The translations under genes and the position numbers were made by a program. The notes below the pieces were generated by a model. It worked only from the letters and a program-made list of their open reading frames with translations. It did no database searches and was not told the DNA's origin. From Candidatus Rubrivivax defluviihabitans (GTDB taxonomy: Bacteria > Pseudomonadota > Gammaproteobacteria > Burkholderiales > Burkholderiaceae_C): a DNA stretch of 64,000 nt. The DNA lies in assembly GCA_016709385.1 (NCBI GenBank), contig JADJMW010000021.1, positions 124,001 to 188,000 of the forward strand. The letters run 5' to 3'. The stretch's first letter is position 1. Each line of letters opens with the position of its first letter. Positions 27,497 to 35,764 of the stretch are shown here, piece after piece.

Positions 27497-28711
27497 ATGA
27501 CCCCGCATTTCCCCATCTATCTGGACTACGGCGCCACCACGCCGTGCGACCCGCGTGTGGTCGACGCCATGATTCCCTGGTTGCGCGAACATTTCGGCAA
27601 CCCCGCCTCGCGCAGCCACGCCTGGGGCTGGGAAGCCGAGGAGGCGGTGGAGAAGGCGCGCGGCGAGGTCGCCTCGCTGGTCAACGCCGACCCGCGCGAG
27701 ATCGTCTGGACCAGCGGCGCCACCGAATCCATCAACCTGGCGCTGAAGGGTGCGGCGCACTTTTACAGTTCGCGCGGCAAGCACCTCGTCACGCTGAAGA
27801 CCGAGCACAAGGCCGTGCTCGACACCATGCGCGAACTGGAACGCCAGGGCTTCGAGGTCACCTACCTCGACGTGCAGGAAAACGGCCTGCTCGACCTGGA
27901 CAAGTTCAAGGACGCGCTGCGCAAGGACACCATCCTGGTTTCGGTGTTGCTGGTCAACAACGAAATCGGCGTCATCCAGGACATCCCGGCCATCGGCGCG
28001 CTGTGCCGCGAGCGCGGCATCCTGCTGCACGTGGACGCGGCGCAGGCCACCGGCAAGGTCACCATCGACCTCGCGGCGCTGCCGGTCGACCTGATGAGCC
28101 TGGCTTCGCACAAGACCTACGGCCCCAAGGGCATCGGCGCGCTGTACGTGCGGCGCAAGCCGCGCGTGCGCATCGAGGCGCAGATGCACGGCGGCGGCCA
28201 CGAGCGCGGCATGCGCAGCGGCACCCTGCCCACGCACCAGTGCGTGGGCATGGGCAAGGCCTACGCCATCGCCAAGGCCGAGATGGGCACCGAGATCGAG
28301 CGCATCCGCATGCTGCACAAGCGGCTGCTCGACGGCATTGGCAAGATCGACCAGGTCTTCATCAACGGGGACATCGAGCGCCGCGTGCCGCACAACATCA
28401 ACGCCAGCTTCAATTTCGTCGAGGGCGAGTCGCTCATCATGGGCGTGAAGGGGATCGCGGTGTCGTCGGGATCGGCCTGCACCAGCGCCAGCCTGGAGCC
28501 CAGCTACGTATTGCGCGCCCTGGGCCGCAGCGACGAGCTGGCGCACTCAAGCCTGCGCATGACGATCGGCCGCTTCACCACGCAGGAGGAGATCGACTAT
28601 GCAGTGGCGACGCTGCAGGACCGCGTGGCCAAGCTGCGCGACCTGTCGCCGCTGTGGGAGATGTACAAGGACGGGATCGACATCAGCACGATCCAATGGA
28701 CGGCGCACTGA
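27497..28711 (+). CDS. iscS: Cysteine desulfurase
   Basis: A 404-residue PLP enzyme that takes sulfur from cysteine and delivers it to IscU and other acceptors. The PLP Lys is in LASHKTYGPKGIGALY, the mobile persulfide loop is SSGSACTSASLEPSYVL, and the His of TEHKAVLD stacks on PLP. It is 21 bases downstream of iscR. Confidence 0.97.
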   Translation: MTPHFPIYLDYGATTPCDPRVVDAMIPWLREHFGNPASRSHAWGWEAEEAVEKARGEVASLVNADPREIVWTSGATESINLALKGAAHFYSSRGKHLVTLKTEHKAVLDTMRELERQGFEVTYLDVQENGLLDLDKFKDALRKDTILVSVLLVNNEIGVIQDIPAIGALCRERGILLHVDAAQATGKVTIDLAALPVDLMSLASHKTYGPKGIGALYVRRKPRVRIEAQMHGGGHERGMRSGTLPTHQCVGMGKAYAIAKAEMGTEIERIRMLHKRLLDGIGKIDQVFINGDIERRVPHNINASFNFVEGESLIMGVKGIAVSSGSACTSASLEPSYVLRALGRSDELAHSSLRMTIGRFTTQEEIDYAVATLQDRVAKLRDLSPLWEMYKDGIDISTIQWTAH

Positions 28712-28743
28712 CCGCACACTGACCGAACTCCAGGAGCACACAC

Positions 28744-29145
28744 ATGGCATACAGCGAAAAAGTCGTCGAGCACTACGAGAACCCGCGCAACGTCGGCTCC
28801 TTCGACAAGGGCGACGATTCCGTGGGCACCGGCATGGTGGGCGCACCGGCCTGCGGCGACGTGATGAAGCTGCAGATCAAGGTCAATCCGGACACCGGCC
28901 TGATCGAGGACGCACGCTTCAAGACCTATGGCTGCGGCTCGGCCATCGCCTCGAGCTCGCTCGTCACCGAGTGGGTCAAGGGCAAGTCGCTCGACGAGGC
29001 GATGACCATCAAGAACACCCAGATCGCCGAGGAACTGGCTCTGCCGCCGGTGAAGATCCATTGCTCGATCCTGGCCGAGGACGCGATCAAGGCGGCGGTG
29101 CAGGATTACCAGGCCAAGCACGGGGCTGCGGCGCCAACGCACTGA
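28744..29145 (+). CDS. iscU: Fe-S cluster assembly scaffold IscU
   Basis: A 133-residue scaffold on which clusters are built. The three ligand cysteines are in GAPACGDVMK, YGCGSAIASS and IHCSILAEDAIK. The LPPVK motif recognised by HscA immediately precedes the third cysteine. Confidence 0.98.
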   Translation: MAYSEKVVEHYENPRNVGSFDKGDDSVGTGMVGAPACGDVMKLQIKVNPDTGLIEDARFKTYGCGSAIASSSLVTEWVKGKSLDEAMTIKNTQIAEELALPPVKIHCSILAEDAIKAAVQDYQAKHGAAAPTH

Positions 29146-29155
29146 GGCGATTGCC

Positions 29156-29479
29156 ATGGCGGTCACTCTGAGCGAAGCGGCGGCGCGGCATGTGTCGCGC
29201 TATATCACCCGCCGCGGCAAGGGCGTGGGCGTGCGCCTGGGCGTGAAGACCACCGGCTGTTCGGGCCTGGCCTACAAGCTCGAATATGCCGACGAGATAG
29301 CGCCCGAGGACGTGGTCTTCGAGGACCACGGCGTGAAGGTGCTGATCGACCCCAAGAGCCTGCCCTACCTGGACGGCACCGAACTCGACTTCGTGCGCGA
29401 GGGGCTGAACGAGGGTTTCAAGTTCCACAATCCGCGCGAGAAGGACCGCTGCGGCTGCGGGGAATCCTTCCGCGTCTGA
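29156..29479 (+). CDS. iscA: A-type Fe-S carrier protein IscA
   Basis: A 107-residue A-type carrier. The three conserved cysteines are visible in KTTGCSGLAYKLEY and DRCGCGESF at the C-terminus. It moves clusters or iron from IscU to target proteins. A strong terminator follows, 19 bases after its stop. Confidence 0.97.
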   Translation: MAVTLSEAAARHVSRYITRRGKGVGVRLGVKTTGCSGLAYKLEYADEIAPEDVVFEDHGVKVLIDPKSLPYLDGTELDFVREGLNEGFKFHNPREKDRCGCGESFRV

Positions 29480-29498
29480 GCAGCGCCTCGCGGTGCCA

Positions 29499-29529
29499 GG
29501 CGCGGCCCGCGTGCCGCGCCTTTTTCTTT
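29499..29529 (+). terminator. Rho-independent terminator inside the isc cluster
   Basis: GGCGCGGC (29499-29506) and GCCGCGCC (29513-29520) form a perfect 8-bp stem with a six-base loop, followed by TTTTTCTTT (29521-29529). It separates iscRSUA from the GNAT-hscBA-fdx genes, so the latter depend on read-through or on another promoter. Confidence 0.88.
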
Positions 29530-29537
29530 CATCATCC

Positions 29538-30038
29538 ATGCCCGCCGAGTCCGTCATCCGCCGCGAACGCCCCGATCAGCCCGAGGTGCTGGCGCTGCTC
29601 GATGCGCTGGACCGCTACCTGGCCACGCTGTATCCGCCCGAAGCCAATCACATCCTTGCGGTGGATGAATTGCTGGCACCCGAGGTGAGTTTCTTCGTCG
29701 CACGGGAAGTGGGCGCGGGCGGACGCATTGGCCGCGTCGTCGGCACCGGCGCCGTGCGCCGCAGGGCCGGCGAGGCGGCCACCGAGGGCGCTCCCTACGG
29801 CGAGATCAAGCGCATGATGGTCGACCCGGCCCGCCGCGGACGCGGCATCGGCCAGCAATTGCTGCAGGTCCTGGAGGCTTCGCTGCTGGAGCAGGGGCTG
29901 GCGCTGTCGCTGCTGGAAACCGGCCGCGACCAGATCGAGGCGGTGCGCCTGTACGAACGCTGCGGCTACCTGCGGCGCCCGGCCTTCGGCGGCTACCCCG
30001 ACAACGGCCTGTCGGCCTTCTACGGCAAGCGGCTATGA
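29538..30038 (+). CDS. GNAT-family N-acetyltransferase
   Basis: A 166-residue GNAT protein. The acetyl-CoA pyrophosphate loop is RRGRGIGQQLLQVLE, after the strand EIKRMMVDP, and AVRLYERCGYLRRP is the usual final motif. The substrate cannot be told. Its position is unusual: canonical isc operons run iscA-hscB, but here this gene sits between a terminator and hscB and overlaps hscB by four bases (ATGA), so it is translated with the chaperone genes. ATG at 29538 lies just after the T-tract. Confidence 0.87.
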   Translation: MPAESVIRRERPDQPEVLALLDALDRYLATLYPPEANHILAVDELLAPEVSFFVAREVGAGGRIGRVVGTGAVRRRAGEAATEGAPYGEIKRMMVDPARRGRGIGQQLLQVLEASLLEQGLALSLLETGRDQIEAVRLYERCGYLRRPAFGGYPDNGLSAFYGKRL

Positions 30039-30565
30039 AGCTCGACGACGACGATTTCACCCTCTTCGGCCTGCCCGAGCGCCACGCGCTCGACCGTGCC
30101 GAAGTCGACGCGCGCTGGCGCCAGTTGCAGGCCGAGGTGCACCCCGACCGCTTCGCCGGCGACGGCGCGGCGGCGCAGCGCATCGCCATGCAATGGGCGG
30201 TGCGCGTGAACGAGGCCTACCAGCGCCTGAAGGACCCGCTGCGGCGCGCCGCCTACCTGTGCGAGCGCCGCGGTGCGGCCATCCAGGCGCATGACAATAC
30301 CGCCATGCCGGCGGCTTTCCTGATGCAGCAGATGCAGTGGCGCGAGGCACTGGAAGAGGCCGCCGACGCCGCCGCGGTGGCGGGGCTCGAAGCCGAGGTC
30401 GTGGCCGCCGAGCGCACCATGCTGGCCGACGTGGCACGGCTGCTCGACGAAGCGGGCGATGCGCCGGCGGCCGCGGCGCAGGTGCGCGCGCTCATGTTCC
30501 TCAACCGTTTCCGCCAGGATATCGGGCGCCGCCTGGACACGCTCGACCCGACCCACATCCGATAG
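30035..30565 (+). CDS. hscB: Fe-S assembly co-chaperone HscB
   Basis: A 176-residue J-protein. The J domain occupies residues 1-75 with HPD in EVHPDRFAG, and the C-terminal helical domain binds IscU. It targets IscU to HscA and stimulates its ATPase. Confidence 0.95.
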   Translation: MKLDDDDFTLFGLPERHALDRAEVDARWRQLQAEVHPDRFAGDGAAAQRIAMQWAVRVNEAYQRLKDPLRRAAYLCERRGAAIQAHDNTAMPAAFLMQQMQWREALEEAADAAAVAGLEAEVVAAERTMLADVARLLDEAGDAPAAAAQVRALMFLNRFRQDIGRRLDTLDPTHIR

Positions 30566-30573
30566 AACCGCCC

Positions 30574-32430
30574 ATGGCCCTGCTGCAGATCTCCGAACCC
30601 GGCCAGGCGCCCGACCCGCACCAGCGGCGCGTGGCGGTGGGCATCGACCTCGGCACCACGCATTCGCTGGTGGCCGCCTTGCGCCATGGCGTGGCCGAGT
30701 GCCTGCCCGACGAGAAGGGCCGCGTGCTGCTGCCCAGCGCCGTGCGCTACCTGGCCGGCGGCCGGCGCCAGATCGGTTTCGACGCGCTCGATGCGATGGC
30801 CGGCGACGCGGAGAACACCGTGGTCTCGGTCAAGCGCTTCATGGGCCGCCGTCTGGCCGATCTCCAGGGGCTCGACAAGCTGCCCTACCGCTTCGTCGAC
30901 CAGCCCGGCATGGTGGCGCTGGCCACGCGCGCGGGCCCCAAGACGCCGGTGGAGGTGTCGGCGGAGATCCTGGCCGCCCTGCGCCAGCGCGCCGAGGACA
31001 GCTTCGACGCCGAACTCTTCGGCGCGGTCATCACGGTGCCGGCGTATTTCGACGATGCGCAGCGGCAGGCGACGAAGGACGCCGCGCAACTGGCCGGGCT
31101 GAACGTGCTGCGCCTGATCAGCGAACCCACCGCCGCAGCCGTGGCCTACGGCCTGGACAATGCCAGCGAAGGCCTTTATGCCGTCTACGACCTGGGCGGC
31201 GGCACCTTCGACATCTCGCTGCTGCGGCTCACCAAGGGCGTGTTCGAGGTCGTGGCCACCGGTGGCGACGCGGCGCTGGGCGGCGACGATATCGACCACG
31301 CGCTATCCGACTGGGCACTGGCCGCGTGCGGTGCCATGGCGGCAGACGCGCAAGACAAGCGCGCCGCGCTCGTCGCCGCACGCACCACCAAGGAAGCGCT
31401 GAGCAGCGCCGATGCGGCCGACTGGTCGGCCACCATCGGCGGGCGCGAACGGCGCGTTCCGGTTCGCCGCAGCCAGCTCGAAGCCCTGGCCCGCCCGTGG
31501 GTCGACCGCACGCTGGCCGCCGTGCGCAAGGTGCTGCGCGACGGCCAGGTTTCGCGCGACGAAGTGCGGGGCGTGGTCATGGTCGGCGGCAGCACGCGCA
31601 TGCCGCTGGTGCGCACTTCGGTCGGTGAGCTCTTCGGCCGCGAGGTGCTGACCAATGTCGACCCCGACCAGGTGGTGGCCATCGGCGCCGCGATCCAGGC
31701 CAATGCGCTGGCCGGCAATGCGCGCGACGGCGAATTGCTGCTGCTCGACGTGATCGCCCTTTCGCTGGGGCTGGAAACCATGGGTGGCCTGGTCGAGCGC
31801 GTGATCGAACGCAACACCACCATTCCGGTGGCCAAGGCGCAGGAATTCACCACCTTCAAGGACGGCCAGACGGCGATGGCCATCCATGTGGTGCAGGGCG
31901 AGCGCGACCTGGTGGGCGAGTGCCGCTCGCTGGCGCGCTTCGAATTGCGCGGCATCCCGCCCATGGTGGCCGGTGCGGCGCGCATCCGCGTCACCTTCCA
32001 GGTCGACGCCGACGGGCTGCTCAGCGTTTCGGCGCGCGAGCAGACCTCGGGCGTGGAGGCCGCGGTGACGGTCAAGCCCAGCTATGGCCTGGCCGACGAG
32101 CAGATCGCGCAGATGCTGAAGGACGGCTTCACCCATGCCGAGGACGACATGGCCGCGCGTTCGCTGCGCGAGGCGCGTGTCGAGGCCGAACGCATGGTGC
32201 TGGCCACGCGCGCCGCGCTCGCCATCGACGGCGGCCTGCTCAGCGCCGAGGAGCGCGCCGCGGTGGAGGCGCTGGCGCGGGAGACCGAACGCATCGGCGC
32301 CGGCACCGACGCCCATGCCATCGAAGCCGCCGTCGCGGCGCTGGCCGAGGGCACCGAAGCCTTCGCCGCCGCGCGCATGAACCAGGGCATTCGCCAGGCC
32401 TTGGCCGGGCGACGTGTCGAAGACATCTAG
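30574..32430 (+). CDS. hscA: Fe-S assembly Hsp70 chaperone HscA
   Basis: A 618-residue Hsp70. The ATPase domain has VGIDLGTTHSLVA, VYDLGGGTFDISLL and VMVGGSTRMPLV; the substrate domain (from about residue 390) binds the LPPVK motif of IscU. It promotes cluster release from IscU. ATG at 30574 is eight bases after the hscB stop. Confidence 0.97.
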   Translation: MALLQISEPGQAPDPHQRRVAVGIDLGTTHSLVAALRHGVAECLPDEKGRVLLPSAVRYLAGGRRQIGFDALDAMAGDAENTVVSVKRFMGRRLADLQGLDKLPYRFVDQPGMVALATRAGPKTPVEVSAEILAALRQRAEDSFDAELFGAVITVPAYFDDAQRQATKDAAQLAGLNVLRLISEPTAAAVAYGLDNASEGLYAVYDLGGGTFDISLLRLTKGVFEVVATGGDAALGGDDIDHALSDWALAACGAMAADAQDKRAALVAARTTKEALSSADAADWSATIGGRERRVPVRRSQLEALARPWVDRTLAAVRKVLRDGQVSRDEVRGVVMVGGSTRMPLVRTSVGELFGREVLTNVDPDQVVAIGAAIQANALAGNARDGELLLLDVIALSLGLETMGGLVERVIERNTTIPVAKAQEFTTFKDGQTAMAIHVVQGERDLVGECRSLARFELRGIPPMVAGAARIRVTFQVDADGLLSVSAREQTSGVEAAVTVKPSYGLADEQIAQMLKDGFTHAEDDMAARSLREARVEAERMVLATRAALAIDGGLLSAEERAAVEALARETERIGAGTDAHAIEAAVAALAEGTEAFAAARMNQGIRQALAGRRVEDI

Positions 32431-32442
32431 GGAACCCCGCCC

Positions 32443-32781
32443 ATGCCCACCATCCGCATCCTGCCGCACGCCGAATATTGCCCGCTGGGCGACACCATCG
32501 AGGCCCCTGGCGGCACCTCCATCTGCGAGGCCTTGCTGGAAAACGGCATTCCCATCGAGCATGCCTGCGAGATGAGCTGCGCCTGCACCACCTGCCACGT
32601 GGTGGTGAAGGAAGGCTTCGACTCGCTGGGTGAGATGGACGAGTCCGAGGAAGACCTGCTCGACCGCGCCTGGGGCCTGACGCCCACCTCGCGCCTAAGT
32701 TGCCAGGCCATCCTGTCGAACCAGGACGTGACGATAGAGATCCCCAAATACTCGATCAATCATGCGCGCGAGAATCACTGA
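32443..32781 (+). CDS. fdx: [2Fe-2S] ferredoxin of the ISC system
   Basis: A 112-residue adrenodoxin-type ferredoxin with ligands in CEMSCACTTCHV (C-x5-C-x2-C) and LSCQA. It supplies electrons for cluster assembly. It ends the isc cluster. Confidence 0.96.
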   Translation: MPTIRILPHAEYCPLGDTIEAPGGTSICEALLENGIPIEHACEMSCACTTCHVVVKEGFDSLGEMDESEEDLLDRAWGLTPTSRLSCQAILSNQDVTIEIPKYSINHARENH

Positions 32782-32807
32782 GCCGGTGCGCCGCGCACCA
32801 AAAGAAG

Positions 32808-32833
32808 ACCCCCCGACCTTGCGGCCGGGGGGT
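32808..32833 (+). terminator. Hairpin after fdx
   Basis: ACCCCCCG (32808-32815) pairs with CGGGGGGT (32826-32833). The plus-strand T-run is weak (TTGAATC), whereas the opposite strand would read TCTTCTTTT. Its place after the last isc gene suggests termination. Confidence 0.55.
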
Positions 32834-32981
32834 TGAATCAGAGCTTGCGCCCTGCTGAGGAGACAGACAGACACCCGACGAAGGTGTCGAGGTTTCCCAT
32901 GCAAGCGCTGTGCCTGAACTGCTCCGGCCCACAACGCCACACCACAACGCCCTCATCACCCCCCCACTACACTGCCCGCCG

Positions 32982-34043
32982 ATGAAGGTCCTGGGTTTTG
33001 AATCGTCGTGCGACGAGACCGGCGTGGCGCTGGTCGAGACGCGGCCGGACGGCCCGCCCCGCCTGCTGGCCGAAGCGCTGCACAGCCAGGTGGCCCTGCA
33101 CGCGGCCTACGGCGGCGTGGTGCCCGAACTGGCCTCGCGCGACCACATCCGCCGCGTGCTGCCGCTGGCGCGGCAAGTGCTCGCCGACGCCGGCTGCACG
33201 TTGGTGGAAGTCGACCTCGTCGCCTATACACGCGGCCCGGGCTTGGCCGGCGCGCTGCTGGTGGGCGCCGGCGTGGCGGTGGCGCTGGCTGCGGCCCTGG
33301 GCAAGCCGGCGCTGGGCGTGCACCATCTGGAAGGGCACCTGCTTTCGCCCTTCCTGGGCGACGAAGCGCCGGCCTTTCCGTTCGTGGCGCTGCTCGTCTC
33401 GGGTGGCCACACGCAACTGATGCAGGTCGAAGGCGTCGGCCGTTATGTCCTGCTGGGCGAGACCATCGACGACGCCGCCGGCGAGGCCTTCGACAAGAGC
33501 GCCAAGCTGCTGGGTCTGGGTTACCCGGGGGGCCCGGCATTGGCGCGGCTGGCCGACTTCGGCGACCCGGCCGCCTACGCCTTGCCGCGGCCACTGCTGC
33601 ACAGCGCCAACCTCGACTTTTCCTTTGCCGGCCTGAAGACGGCGGTCATGACGCAGGCGCGCAAGCTCGGCCCGAATATCTGCGAGCAGTCCCGCGCCGA
33701 CCTGGCGGCGTCCACCCAGGCGGCCATCGTCGACGTGCTGGTGGCCAAGTCGCTGCGTGCGCTCGAGGCCAGCGGACACCGTCGCCTGGTGGTGGCCGGC
33801 GGCGTGGGTGCCAACCTGCGCCTGCGCGAACAACTCGACGCCGGTGCCGCCCGCATCGGCGCGCGGGTGTTCTACCCGCCGCTGGCGCTGTGCACCGACA
33901 ACGGCGCGATGATCGCGCTGGCCGCCGCGCTGCGGCTGCAGCACGGGCTGGCGGACGGGCAATGCGACGGCGCGTTCGACGTCAAGCCACGCTGGCCGCT
34001 GGACGAGATCGCTCCGATACCACAAGAGACGACCGATGCGTGA
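32982..34043 (+). CDS. tsaD: tRNA N6-adenosine threonylcarbamoyltransferase
   Basis: A 353-residue ASKHA-fold enzyme that makes t6A37 in ANN-decoding tRNAs. The metal-binding histidines are in VHHLEGHLLSP, with LGFESSCDETGVAL at the N-terminus, ALLVSGGHTQL and the C-terminal CTDNGAMIAL. ATG at 32982 gives the canonical start MKVLGFESSCDE. It overlaps the next gene by eight bases. Confidence 0.97.
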   Translation: MKVLGFESSCDETGVALVETRPDGPPRLLAEALHSQVALHAAYGGVVPELASRDHIRRVLPLARQVLADAGCTLVEVDLVAYTRGPGLAGALLVGAGVAVALAAALGKPALGVHHLEGHLLSPFLGDEAPAFPFVALLVSGGHTQLMQVEGVGRYVLLGETIDDAAGEAFDKSAKLLGLGYPGGPALARLADFGDPAAYALPRPLLHSANLDFSFAGLKTAVMTQARKLGPNICEQSRADLAASTQAAIVDVLVAKSLRALEASGHRRLVVAGGVGANLRLREQLDAGAARIGARVFYPPLALCTDNGAMIALAAALRLQHGLADGQCDGAFDVKPRWPLDEIAPIPQETTDA

Positions 34044-35208
34044 AGCCATCCAGGCCCTGCCGGGCTCGAAGATTCGTGAAGTGGCCAATGCCGGCCTCGG
34101 GCGCGACGACGTGCTGGCGTTCTGGTTCGGCGAGAGCGACGAGGTCACACCCGAACCCGTGCGCCGGGCCGCCGCCGATTCGCTGGCGCGCGGCGAAACC
34201 TTTTATTCGCACAACCTCGGCCTGCCGGAACTGCGCGAGGCCATCGCCGCCTATACGCGTGCGCTGCACGGTCCGCTGGACGCCGACCGCATTGCCGTCA
34301 GTTCGTCAGGCGTGAGCGCGCTGATGCTGGCCATGCAGATGCTGGTGGGCCAGGGCGATGAGGTCGTGGCCGTCGTGCCGGTGTGGCCCAACCTCACGGC
34401 GCAGCCGGCGATCCTGGGCGCGCAGGTGGTGCGTGTGTCGCTGCGGCCGCTGGCCGGCGCTTGGCGGCTGGATCTGGAGACGCTGCTGGCGGCCGTGACG
34501 CCGCGCACCCGCGTGCTGCTCGTCAACGCCCCCAACAACCCCACCGGCTGGACGCTCACGCGCGCCGAACAGCAGGCCTTGCTCGACCACTGCCGTCGCA
34601 CCGGCACATGGATCGTGGCCGACGAGGTGTACGAACGCATCCATTTCGGCGGTGCGGCCGGGGCCGACGGGGGCAGACCCACCGCAGCGCCTTCGTTCCT
34701 GGACATCGCCGCGCCCGCCGACCGCCTCGTCGTCGTGCACAGCTTCAGCAAGAGCTTCCTCATGACCGGCTGGCGCCTGGGCTGGCTGGTGCTGCCGCCG
34801 GCCGCCCTGCCCGCGGCCGGCAAGCTGCTGGAATTCAACAGTTCCTGCGCACCGGTCTTCGTGCAGCGCGGCGGCTTGGCGGCGCTGCGGTCGGCCGAGA
34901 CCTTCGTGCCCGGCCTGGTGGCGCGGCTGCAAGCCTGCCGCGATCGGCTGCTGGCGGGGCTGCATGCGCTGCCCGGCGTCACCGCGGCCAGTCCGCCCGG
35001 CGGCCTGTACGCCTTCTTCCGCGTCGAGGGCGAAGACGACTCGCTGGCCTTCGCCAAGCGCCTGGTGGCCGAACACGGGCTGGGCCTGGCGCCCGGCGCC
35101 GCCTTCGGTCCGGAAGGCGAGGGCTGGCTGCGCTGGTGCTTCGCGTCGCGCGACCCGGCGCGGCTGGACCAGGGCCTGCAGCGGCTGGCGGCCGCGATCC
35201 GGCTATAA
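34036..35208 (+). CDS. Class I/II pyridoxal-phosphate aminotransferase
   Basis: A 390-residue fold-type I aminotransferase. NAPNNPTGWTL and VADEVYERIHF bind PLP, and the Schiff-base Lys is in VHSFSKSFLMTGWRLGW. Substrate is not evident; the group includes aspartate/alanine-like transaminases. It overlaps tsaD by eight bases, and its stop codon lies within a TATAAT that is probably the rpsO -10 box. Confidence 0.87.
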   Translation: MREAIQALPGSKIREVANAGLGRDDVLAFWFGESDEVTPEPVRRAAADSLARGETFYSHNLGLPELREAIAAYTRALHGPLDADRIAVSSSGVSALMLAMQMLVGQGDEVVAVVPVWPNLTAQPAILGAQVVRVSLRPLAGAWRLDLETLLAAVTPRTRVLLVNAPNNPTGWTLTRAEQQALLDHCRRTGTWIVADEVYERIHFGGAAGADGGRPTAAPSFLDIAAPADRLVVVHSFSKSFLMTGWRLGWLVLPPAALPAAGKLLEFNSSCAPVFVQRGGLAALRSAETFVPGLVARLQACRDRLLAGLHALPGVTAASPPGGLYAFFRVEGEDDSLAFAKRLVAEHGLGLAPGAAFGPEGEGWLRWCFASRDPARLDQGLQRLAAAIRL

Positions 35209-35209
35209 T
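35204..35209 (+). promoter_or_regulatory. -10 element of the rpsO promoter
   Basis: TATAAT is an exact -10 consensus, placed 138 bases before rpsO; the aminotransferase stop codon (TAA, 35206-35208) lies inside it. The -35 region is weak. The leader of about 130 bases could hold the S15 autoregulatory structure, which I did not resolve. Confidence 0.5.
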
Positions 35210-35346
35210 CTTCGGCTCCCTTGGCAGGGAAAGCACGGCGTCGGTTGGTTTCACTGGCGGCCGCAAGTCAACCCGGAAACCGTGGCGGGCGCTCAGTTCC
35301 CCTGGCGCTGGCACGGCGGTTTCCAGATTCAACCAGGAAATCCACC

Positions 35347-35616
35347 ATGACCATGACCACCGCCACCAAGGCCGAAGTCGTCAAGGCCCACGCCCGTGGC
35401 GCTGCCGACACCGGCTCCCCCGAAGTTCAGGTGGCGCTGCTCACCGCGCGCATCAACGAACTCATGCCGCACTTCAAGCAGCACCTCAAGGACCACCACG
35501 GCCGCCGCGGCCTGGTGCGCATGGTCAACCAGCGCAAGCGCCTGCTGGCCTACCTGAAGGACAAGGACGCCGACCGCTACACCGCGCTGATCGCCAACCT
35601 CGGCCTGCGCAAATAA
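35347..35616 (+). CDS. rpsO: 30S ribosomal protein S15
   Basis: An 89-residue protein. DTGSPEVQVALLTARINEL, HFKQHLKDHHGRRGL and RKRLLAYLKDKD identify uS15, an early 30S assembly protein that binds 16S rRNA. It is followed by pnp, the classic order. Confidence 0.97.
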   Translation: MTMTTATKAEVVKAHARGAADTGSPEVQVALLTARINELMPHFKQHLKDHHGRRGLVRMVNQRKRLLAYLKDKDADRYTALIANLGLRK

Positions 35617-35622
35617 GACCCG

Positions 35623-35652
35623 TGCCGGGGCCGCCTGCGCGCGGCCCCGGCA
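35623..35652 (+). terminator. Hairpin between rpsO and pnp
   Basis: TGCCGGGGCCGC (35623-35634) and GCGGCCCCGGCA (35641-35652) form a perfect 12-bp stem with a six-base loop. There is no T-run. In E. coli the rpsO-pnp spacer holds both a terminator and an RNase III site for pnp autocontrol; which applies here is unknown. Confidence 0.7.
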
Positions 35653-35764
35653 TCTGTTCCCAACCGGGCCGCACTGCTGTGTCATTCCAAAGCCGCCTCG
35701 ACCCCACGTGCCGTGGGCTGCCCTGGAATGGCATTGCGCTGCCCTCTCTCAAGGAGACGAACGT

